Positions 8,520-17,300 of a stretch of DNA of 64,000 bases are shown here, one piece after another. Origin of the DNA: CAVPCZ01 sp963779225 (GTDB lineage: Bacteria > Bacteroidota > Ignavibacteria > UBA10030 > UBA6906); assembly GCA_963779225.1 (NCBI GenBank), contig CAVZWW010000003.1, forward strand, positions 2,976,001 to 3,040,000. The letters are read 5' to 3'. Under the pieces are notes generated by a model. That model was not told the DNA's origin. It saw only the letters and a program-made list of their open reading frames with translations, and ran no database searches. The stretch's first letter is position 1. Each line of letters begins with the position of its first letter. The position numbers and the translations under genes are program-made.

Positions 8520-9614
8520 ATGCTGCCACAGTTCATCCACACATCCGTCCCCCGGGATGCAAGGGCACTCCTCCTCCTGGCTGCAGCTCTCCTTCAGTTC
8601 CCCGGTTGCACAACCAGAAGCATCTACCGGGATAACCGCCCCTCGCCGGTTCTTCGGATGGATGCCTCCGACAACGGGATCGTGCTCCGCCATGGGTCGG
8701 GACCGGGAGGGTGTGACCGGTTTGGTGCCCGGGATGCCTGGGTATTCGAAGCGGAGGGGAAGTATATCATGCACTATGACGGAGCCGGAAGTCAGGGCTG
8801 GCTCGCTGTCCGGGCTGTCAGCAGCGACCTGCGTCACTGGACCGTTGACGGGCCGATTCTCTCCCTTGGAAAGAAGGGGGAGGGGGATGAAAGAAGCGCT
8901 TCCTACGGAGTGACTTTTTCCGAGGGAGGTCTCTGGCACATGTTCTATCTTGGTACGAGGCACACTTCTCCCGCTCCCGATCTTGTACCCGCATTGCCGT
9001 ATGTCACCATGAAAGCACAGAGCCGTTCCCCCATGGGTCCCTGGATCAAACAGCCGGAGGTTATTCCCTTCCGGCCGGCAGCGGGAACGTTTTATTCCCA
9101 TGCCGCAAGCCCCGGACAGGTGGTGGTGCACAACGGTGAGTATTTGCAGTTCTTCAGTGGAGCGTCAACAGATAACGGCATAGGTCGCACGCTGGGTATT
9201 GCACGCACACGGGACCTGAACGGAAGCTGGGTACCTGACAGCACTCCTGTCGTTCCGCTGACCGAACAGATAGAGAATGCGGCCCTGTACTATGAACCCG
9301 TTAATGATACATGGTTCCTGTTCACGAATCATGTGGGCTTTTACAGGGATACGGAGGAATTCACGGATGCGATCTGGGTGTACTGGTCCAGGGATCCTGA
9401 ACGGTGGGATCCCGCCCGGAAGGCCATCGTGCTCGATCGCAAGAACTGCAGCTGGTCAAAGCGCGTGGTGGGTCTTCCCTCGGTGGTCCGTTTCGGCGAC
9501 AGCCTGGCCCTGTTTTATGACGGGGTGGAAGGCCACGGCACGAGTCATATGCGCCGGGATATCGGCCTTGCCTGGCTCAGGCTGCCCCTGGTCCCGCCGG
9601 AAGGTGGAAGGTAG
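8520..9614 (+). CDS. Lipoprotein with glycosidase-like beta-propeller fold
   Basis: A 364-residue predicted lipoprotein: a hydrophobic signal with the lipobox-like LLQFPGC near residue 30. The mature part has features of five-bladed propeller glycosidases (GH43/GH32 group): repeated segments such as KYIMHYDGAG, AVSSDLRHW, GLWHMFYLGTR, SRSPMGPW, TRDLNGSW and DSLALFYDG, each a typical 'substrate-facing strand plus W' blade. Relatives act on arabinan, xylan, fructan or mannoside linkages; the substrate and the catalytic acids were not assigned here. It is alone between rmuC and a convergent small gene. The family call is by fold pattern only. Confidence 0.6.
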   Translation: MLPQFIHTSVPRDARALLLLAAALLQFPGCTTRSIYRDNRPSPVLRMDASDNGIVLRHGSGPGGCDRFGARDAWVFEAEGKYIMHYDGAGSQGWLAVRAVSSDLRHWTVDGPILSLGKKGEGDERSASYGVTFSEGGLWHMFYLGTRHTSPAPDLVPALPYVTMKAQSRSPMGPWIKQPEVIPFRPAAGTFYSHAASPGQVVVHNGEYLQFFSGASTDNGIGRTLGIARTRDLNGSWVPDSTPVVPLTEQIENAALYYEPVNDTWFLFTNHVGFYRDTEEFTDAIWVYWSRDPERWDPARKAIVLDRKNCSWSKRVVGLPSVVRFGDSLALFYDGVEGHGTSHMRRDIGLAWLRLPLVPPEGGR

Positions 9615-9623
9615 TTGAAGATC

Positions 9624-9851
9624 CTACAGGTGTGCGTCCACATTCTCTGACCCTGCCGGCCGGACACTTTTGCCTGACCCGTCGTATCCCGCCATGCTCA
9701 CCTGCTTCACCTGATCCGCAAGCATGAGAGCCATCGCCTGGTCCGCCTCCATCCGCTTCTTCATGATTGCGACACTCATCTCCTGCGCCCCGCGCTGCGC
9801 CATCATGGTGACCAGGGTCGATGCAGTCTGAACAGTCAGATCATCAGCCAT
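9624..9851 (-). CDS. Small YjfB-like protein
   Basis: A 75-residue acidic protein. The layout (short N-terminus, helix with QRGAQEMSVAIMKKRMEADQ, and a C-terminal ENVDAHL) resembles the YjfB putative motility family, whose members also end with NVD plus hydrophobic residues. The start at 9851 is backed by a strong purine-rich ribosome site (GGGGGGAGGA) upstream; a longer in-frame start at 9950 has no such site. The function is unknown and no flagellar gene is in the window. It converges on the lipoprotein gene with a 9 bp gap. Confidence 0.5.
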   Translation of the reverse strand: MADDLTVQTASTLVTMMAQRGAQEMSVAIMKKRMEADQAMALMLADQVKQVSMAGYDGSGKSVRPAGSENVDAHL

Positions 9852-9972
9852 AAGAATATCCTCCCCCCTGTGTCCTGCAAAAGCTGTGCCACGCAAAAGC
9901 GGGGCAGGATAGACGGCAGTTGCAGATTTCGGATAAACGGCTGGCTGCATTCAGTCAGATGCCCAAAAGGCC

Positions 9973-9990
9973 TCGCGAATGCATTCGCGA
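9973..9990. repeat. Perfect 18 bp palindrome
   Basis: TCGCGAATGCATTCGCGA reads the same on both strands. It is flanked by CCTC and GAGG, which can extend it as an imperfect stem. It lies between the YjfB-like gene (start 9851, minus) and the 3' end of the acetyltransferase gene (10040, minus), so it could be an operator for the small gene or a hairpin at the end of the acetyltransferase message. Confidence 0.55.
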
Positions 9991-10039
9991 TGAGGATTTC
10001 ACGGCAGCTAAACGGGGAGAATTATCCCGTGTGTGCCGG

Positions 10040-11233
10040 TTAGAGCCGCAGCCGCACCCCCCATGAGCCGAGCACTCCGGTTACACGCACAATGCCGAGC
10101 GAAAAGAGTGCAGCACGGAGTATTCCCAGAACTCCTCCGCCCAACACGTCAGACCAGAAGGTTGCACCGAAGATGCCGAGAATGCCATAGAAGATGTCGG
10201 GGAGAAGATATGCGAGCAACGGGTTGGAGCCGGCGGGTTCCACGAACAGAAACGAGGTCCTTATCTTCTTGATGTCCACAAACCAGTAGAGTCCTCCGTA
10301 GAGGAAACAGCAGATGGAGGCGCTGTAGAGAGACCAGGCCGGGGTAGCCATGTTCTTGGATATACCGTAGAGGGGTCTGAGCATAGAGCCTCCGATGCCG
10401 AGAAACAGCCCGAGCGCGATCATCCAGACAAGTCGTCGTCGCAGGGGAATCGTATCGGGCGGTGAAAGGAGGAAGAGGGCAACAATCATACCCGCGGTCG
10501 CGATGGACGCGTGACCGCCTACGTGACCGCCGAGCCAGAGCACATCCCGGACGGACCCGAGAAAGCCGAGCGCTCCTGTTTGATCCCCGATATACAGTGC
10601 GCACCAGAGCGGGAGCGATCCGATGATTGCCGCGAGTGAACCGCGCGACAGGATATAGACACCGCCGCACGCAAGATACGTCCATCCAATGAGTCCGAGT
10701 ATTCCCCACCAGCTCGTGTGCATCCATCCGGGTGCCGCAAGATCTCCGCTTCGGAACGTGGCTGCAAGCACGCAAAGACCGGCAATCCCGGCGATGCGGA
10801 GAAGAAGAAAGGCGTAGCGGCGCGCTCCCGTCGCAGACGGATACCGGTTCCAGGCGAGCATCACACAGAGAAACACGAGCACCATCCAGGTACTCCTGCT
10901 CATCCCGGTGGACTCCGGGTTCAGGTCGTGGATATTCACCATCAGGATTCCCAGAACTATGAGCCCGCCGGCGCGGAGAAGGAGGTGGACCCAGAGCTGC
11001 CGGGAGCTCTCTCCCCGCTGCTGGCGCCTGGTGAAGGCAAAGGGAATGGACATCCCGACGATGAAAAGAAATGCAGGGAACACCAGGTCCACGAACGTCA
11101 TGGAATCCGTTCCTTCAGCTGCATGCTTCATCCAGAACGGGATGCCCGTCACCGAAGCCAGATCGTTGACGAACACCATGGACAGAATCGTGAGACCTCT
11201 GAAGACGTCGATGGAGGTGATCCGTTTGTTCAT
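10040..11233 (-). CDS. HGSNAT/DUF5009-like membrane acyltransferase
   Basis: A 397-residue polytopic protein with about eleven hydrophobic helices. It opens with KRITSIDVFRGLTILSMVFVND and continues with DLVFPAFLFIVGMSIPFA, the signature of the heparan-alpha-glucosaminide N-acetyltransferase/NagX group (DUF1624/DUF5009). In animals the enzyme moves acetyl groups from cytosolic acetyl-CoA to glucosamine on the far side of the membrane. Bacterial relatives often accompany glycan-use genes; here the nearest candidate is the glycosidase-like lipoprotein 400 bp away on the other strand. The substrate is unproven. The frame is intact. Confidence 0.78.
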   Translation of the reverse strand: MNKRITSIDVFRGLTILSMVFVNDLASVTGIPFWMKHAAEGTDSMTFVDLVFPAFLFIVGMSIPFAFTRRQQRGESSRQLWVHLLLRAGGLIVLGILMVNIHDLNPESTGMSRSTWMVLVFLCVMLAWNRYPSATGARRYAFLLLRIAGIAGLCVLAATFRSGDLAAPGWMHTSWWGILGLIGWTYLACGGVYILSRGSLAAIIGSLPLWCALYIGDQTGALGFLGSVRDVLWLGGHVGGHASIATAGMIVALFLLSPPDTIPLRRRLVWMIALGLFLGIGGSMLRPLYGISKNMATPAWSLYSASICCFLYGGLYWFVDIKKIRTSFLFVEPAGSNPLLAYLLPDIFYGILGIFGATFWSDVLGGGVLGILRAALFSLGIVRVTGVLGSWGVRLRL

Positions 11234-11328
11234 GGCCGACGGTGGTGGTGGGGGATGCGGGGCTGGCTCAACATATGAAGAATTCCGGCAAATTGAAAAG
11301 GGGGAGAGTTGCAGGAGCAGATGTCCGT

Positions 11329-14300
11329 CTATTTCAGAAGGAGCATCTTCTTTGTGGAGACGAAGGGATCGCCGTTCGGCGGCGGCGTGCTGCCGTCCGG
11401 TCTGCTCTGCGCAATAAGTCTGTAGATGTAGACTCCGCTGGGAAGGTTGGTCATATCCACTTCCACTTCGTAGCGGCCGGCAGGTTGTTCGGATTTCACA
11501 AGCTCGCGGACCTGTTGTCCGAGGAGATTATAGAGAGTAAGTGTGACGCCGGCCTGCACCGGGATGTCGTACCGTAGCACGGTCACCGGGTTGGCCGGGT
11601 TGGGGAAGTTTTGGTAGAGATCGAAAACCACGGGTGGCGACATAACGCTCATGCTCCAGACCGGAGACCACGGGGTGCTCCAGCCGGCATTCGTCGCGCG
11701 CACGCGCCAGTAATAGATGCGCCGGTAATCCAGAGGACCCACACGGCGGACCGTGTCGGTGAGGGCGGAATCGTTCACCACCGTGGTGGCAAACGGCGCA
11801 TCCAGCGATACCTGGAGATGATATCCGGTGGCATTGGCGGCGCCCTTCCACGTAAACGTGACATACGGCGGCAACTGGTCGGACGCACTTGCCGGTGCCA
11901 CCAGTTCCGGAACGGCCGGAGGCGCGACAACGGTTGTGAACGACCAGACCGGGGAGAAGTCGCCGGGGCCTTCGATATTCCATCCCCGTACACGCCAGAA
12001 GTACCGGGCCCCGTAGGTCAGCTGCGACACCGTACACTGGGTATCCCGGATCGCCGTGTTGTCAAAGACCGTGGAATCAAACGGCGAATCCATGGCCAGT
12101 TGCAGCTGATAATAGTCGCTGAGCCTTTCACTACGCCAGCGGAAGGTGAGCTCCGGCAGCATCCCGCCCACGCCACTGAGGGGTGTATGTTGTACCGGCG
12201 CCGCCGGCGCGACAAGCAGCGTCTTGAACCAGTGCGGTGCCGAGAACTGTCCGCCCCCGCCCGCATCAAGTGCCCGTACCCGCCAGAAATATCTCATGAA
12301 AGGAGCAAGTTCCTGAACCTCCCGGCCAGTTCCGGCGATCGTAGAATCGTTGATCAGCGGTTGCGTGAACAGCGAATCTCCGGCGACCTGAAGGGCATAC
12401 GCCGCCGCGCCGGGCACGGCATTCCACCTGATGGTGAATATCGTCGGCAGTCCGATGGCGCTGTCCGGCGGGGAAACAGGTGAAGGTGTGCCGATGACCG
12501 TCGTAAAACTCCAGACACCGGTGAAGGGCCCGGTTCCGCCCGGGTTCTGCGCCCGCACGCGCCACCAGTAACGCGTCTGAGATGTGAGTCCGGGAACGGT
12601 ACGCGCGGAGTCGATAACGGTTGAGTCGTCCAGCACCAGCCGGGTGCAGAGCGAATCTGTGGCAACCTGGAGATGATACCATTCCGCCCCTGGGGTCGTG
12701 AACCAGACAAGCGGCTCGCTCGCCGGGAATCCTACTTTCCTGTTCACCGGGGTGGACTGGAGCAGTGCACCCGGCGGTTGCATGGCGGTGGTGAATTTCC
12801 AGACGGGTGACGGCATGCTGGTGTGCAAACCATCCGCCGTTTTTGCCAGGACACGCCAGTAGTAGTCCGTCAGATAGGACAATCCCGTGAGCTGACGGTT
12901 CGTCCCGATCAGCGTGGAATCATCGATGATCGGGAAGCTGAAGACGGAATCCGTCGAGACGATCAGGCGGTACCGCGTTGCACCGGTGACGGGTTCCCAC
13001 CGGAGTACCGGCGCTACGGCCTGGTCTACGGATTCGTGCGCCGGAGAAGCGAGGGCGGGCATACCAAGCTGTGTCACGAAGCGCCTGACGGGCGAGGACA
13101 GACTGCTTCCCCCGACATTTTCGGCCCACACCCGCCAGTAGTAGGTGGTGAAGAAGGCGAGCGGAGACGGCTGCCAGGTCGTGTCCGTCACGAGAGAATC
13201 GCGCAACAACACGAACGCAAAAAGGGAATCTCCGGCGATTTCCACCCGGTACCGAGATGCCCGCGCCGAAGGACGCCACAACAACAGCGGCGCAGGGGGA
13301 ATATTGCGCGCTGCATTGGGCGGTGACACGAGGACCGGTGCCGGGGGGGGATCGATCACCGTGGTAAATTGCCGTGCCGGTGAATACGGGCTGGTGCTGA
13401 TATTGCCGGCCGCCCGCGCCCGGACCCTCCAGTAGTATGTTGTGAGACGGGCAAGGGAAGTCACGTATCGGCTGCTGTCCACGACCGTGGAATCATCCAC
13501 CACGAAAGACCGGAACGCCGAGTCGGCCGATAACTGGACCCGGTATGTTACAGCAGAGGGAACGCGTGTCCAGGTCAGCCTGAGGGCAGTGGACACATTA
13601 ATGGCGCTGTGAACCGGAAAGACGGCGACCGGTGTGCCGATCATGGTGGAGAACGCAAACCGGGGAGTGTACGGACTTGATCCGCCGGCATTGATGGCCC
13701 GGACCCGCCAGAAGAAGCGCGTCAGTCCCGCGAGATCATCCGTATGATACACGGTGTCAATGATTGTCGTGTCATCGACGACGGGGTTGAGGAACAGGGA
13801 ATCCCGTGCTATCTGCAGGCCGTAGGACGAGGCGCGGGCTGCAACCCTCCAGCGCAAGAGAGAAGCAAGCGGAAGATTTGTTGTGCCATCGGCCGGTGCA
13901 ATGAGCGACGTTGCTGCGGGGGCGAACGGGATCGTGATGAACGATCGGGTGGGGGCAAATGCGCCGATGCTTATGCCGTCCGCGGTTTTCGCTCTCACCC
14001 GCCAGAAGTACCGCGTGGAACGATCGAGCGGTCCGACCAACCTGTCGGGCGCAGCAAGCAGACTGTCGTCCACGAGCGTGTGGGTGAACAGGGAATCCGT
14101 CCCGAACTGCACCCGGTAGCGCGCAGCGCCCGGAACCGGGCTCCAGGAGAGAAGAACTTCCAGCGGCCGGTCTACCGCCCGGTCTGCCGGCGAAATCAAC
14201 CCGGGTGTTCCGATGGTTGTCCGGAATGTGCGGGTCGCAGTGTACTCGCTCGAATCAGCCGGATTCCGGGCGCGCAAACGCCAGTAGTACTGAGTGAGAC

Positions 14301-17300
14301 CGGGAAGCGGACCGATCACCCGGCTTGTATCAAGGATGGCTTCGTCGGTGTACACCGGATTCCCGAAATACTCATCCCCGGCAATCTCAAGCCGGTACGA
14401 CTCGGCGTGTCCGGTGGGCCGCCACCGGAACTCGACCATCGTGGGTTGTTCGAGCATACGGTCCGGAGGACCAACGAGAACCGGCGTGTCGATGGCTGTC
14501 GTGAAGTACCATGGCTCCGCGAAATCCCCGGTGCTCAATCCATCCGTCGAAAGCGCACGTACACGCCAGTAGTAGCGCGTGAACCCATCCAGCGCGTCCG
14601 GTTTGTATACAGTGTCCGGCACCGCGGGAGCGTCCTGGACGACCTCGGAGAAAACGGGATCGGAGGCGATCTGCACACGGTAGCTGCCGGCGCCGGACAC
14701 GGTTCCCCACCGCAGGAATGCACCCTGTGGATGGTGTTGCGCGCCGTTGTGCGGACCGGCAAGTAAGGGCACACCCAGGGCCGTGCGGAATGACCAGATA
14801 TCGGAGAATGGACCACTTCCACCTGTGTTGAGTGCGCGCACACGCCAGAAATATCTGTTGAAGGCATCAAGGGGAGCAACGCCATACGTTAATTCGGAGA
14901 CGGTAGAGTCATTGACAATCAATGAAGCGAAGAGCGAGTCACGCGCGACCTGCAGATGGTAGCGGGATGCGCCGGTTATGCCGTCCCACTGAAAGCTCAC
15001 GGTGAGCGGGAGATCAATGGCACCCTTCGGTGGTACAACGAGGACCGGTTGTAACGGAACGGTAATCCGGGTCACAAACGTCCGGATGGCCGACGTCTGG
15101 CTTCCCCCGGGATTTATGGATGTTACCTGCCAGTAGAATCGTGTTCCCCCTGCAATCGACCACGCCTCGAGTGACGTAAGGGACGTGGTGGTATCAAAGA
15201 CGACGGCCGAAAAATCCTGCGTGGTGGAGAGTCGGATGCGGTACTGGTTCGCCCCCGCTGCCTGACCCCACGTCAACTGCACGGGGAGCGCGAGAGCCGT
15301 GGCCCCGTCTAAAGGCGAAAGCAGCGACGGCACCGCGGGCAAAGGAACCGTGATCGTACACCGCCAGACGGGGGATGGGGCACTCGGGCCATTTGCATTG
15401 ACGGCGGTGACACGCCAGAAATACGTGGTGTTGTACGCGAGTGATTGCACTTTCTGTGAAACGGCGGAGAGCGAGGGAAAATCAAAAAGCACGCCGGCAA
15501 ATGTCGAATCCGTGGAAATCTGCAGGCGGTAAGAGTTGGCGCCCAGCGAGGGCTGCCACTGGAACGTCGCCGTGGTCGGAATATTCGTCGATCCGTTCGC
15601 GGGTGCCAGCGGTCGGGGAATTCCCGGGACGGTGATCAACGTCGAAAATGTTCTCACAGGTGAAACGGTAGTGCCGTTGCTGTCGCTGTGCGCGGTCAGC
15701 TGCCAGTAGTACTGTGTGCTGACGGCCAGGTCACTGACCCGAATCGAAGTTCCGGCCAGCAGAGAATCTTGAAACACCGTTGTAGAGAATGACGGGTCGG
15801 TGGAGAGCCGGAATGCATACCGGCGCGCACCCGGGACCTCGGTCCAGGCAAAATTCACTTCCGCAGCAGAAAGATCCGCGGCGTTATCCGGCGGAGCGAC
15901 GAGTTCGGGTTCTTCGATGGAGGTGGTGAAATGAAACGGCATGGTGAAACCGCTGCTGTCGAGTCGATTCATCGAGCGCACGCGCCAGAAGTAGGTGGCA
16001 TTGTGCGCTAGACGGGGAGTTCCGCCGGATCCCGGCCCCAGGAACAGAAGGGTGTCGGAGATGCGGGTGCTGTCAAAGAGCAGTGTCGGAAAGTAGGAGT
16101 CCGTGGCTATCTGTACATGGTACCATTCCGCCGACGGAGCGTTCTGCCAGGAAAGTGTCGGGGTGACGGATTGCCCCCGGGCCCGGCTCAAGGGTGCGAG
16201 GAGCACCGGGACCTGCGGGGTGTCCAGCAGTGTCGTGAAAGCCCATGCCTGCGTGTACGGACTGACCGCATTCCCCGCCCCGTTGATGGCATTCACGCGC
16301 CAGTAGAATCTGGTGTTGGACGGAAGGGGATCCACCGTGATGCTCGTCGCGGTAAGCGGTGTCCTCTCAAACACGATTTGTGCAAAGAGCGAATCCCTGC
16401 CGACTTGAATGCCATAGTATCCGGCACCCGGAGCCGGATTCCAGCTGAGCGTAGGCGTGAAGTTTACGTCGGTGGCGCCGGGAAGGGGGGACAGCAGGGA
16501 TGGTGTCGCCGGCGTGTCGATGCGCGTGCTAAAATTCCGGATCTCCGACCAGAGACTCGTGCTGGTGCCGTTGGCATTCCGCGCATTAACCCGCCAGTAG
16601 TACGTTTTGCTCGCACTGAGAGGTCCGATCTGACGCGAGGTGGAGGTGATTGTCCCATCGTCAAAAAGCAACGCCCCGGGAAAATCCGGATCATCAGAGA
16701 CCTGAAGGCGGTAGGTGGAAGCTCCCACCGAGGAAAACCAGGACAATGTCGGGTTGAGCGGCAACCCGCTTGCACCGTTGCCGGGCAAACCGGTGACAGG
16801 AGTTGCCAGGCGTGTACGGAAATTCCACGGAGCGGAAAGATATTTGCTGGTATCACCCCGCGCGTTTCTCGCCGACACCCGCCAGTAATGCACCGTGTCA
16901 TTGGAAAGCGGGGTCACAAGAATTGAATCCGCAGCCCCCGTGCTCTGGAACAGGAGGGGCTTGAATTGTGTACTGCGGGAAACCTGCACGAGATACTCGG
17001 CAGCCCCGGGAACCGGTGTCCAGCGCAGAACAGGCGTGACCGATTGGCCCAGGGCTCCGCTCACCGGTGCAATGGCAGCAGGCTGGGCAAGTGTCGTGCT
17101 AAACGATCGTCCATCGGAAAAGGGGCTTGCCCCTGACGCGTTCTTCGCACTCACGCGCCAGAAATAGAGGGTTCCGTAGGCCAGGCCCGCGACCTGCTTC
17201 GTCGTCGATGTCAGTGCCGAATCATCCATGAGAATCGTGTTGAACGCGGAGTCCGGAGAGATCTGCAGGCGATACGACGTCGCGTCAGCTGAGGTGCCCC

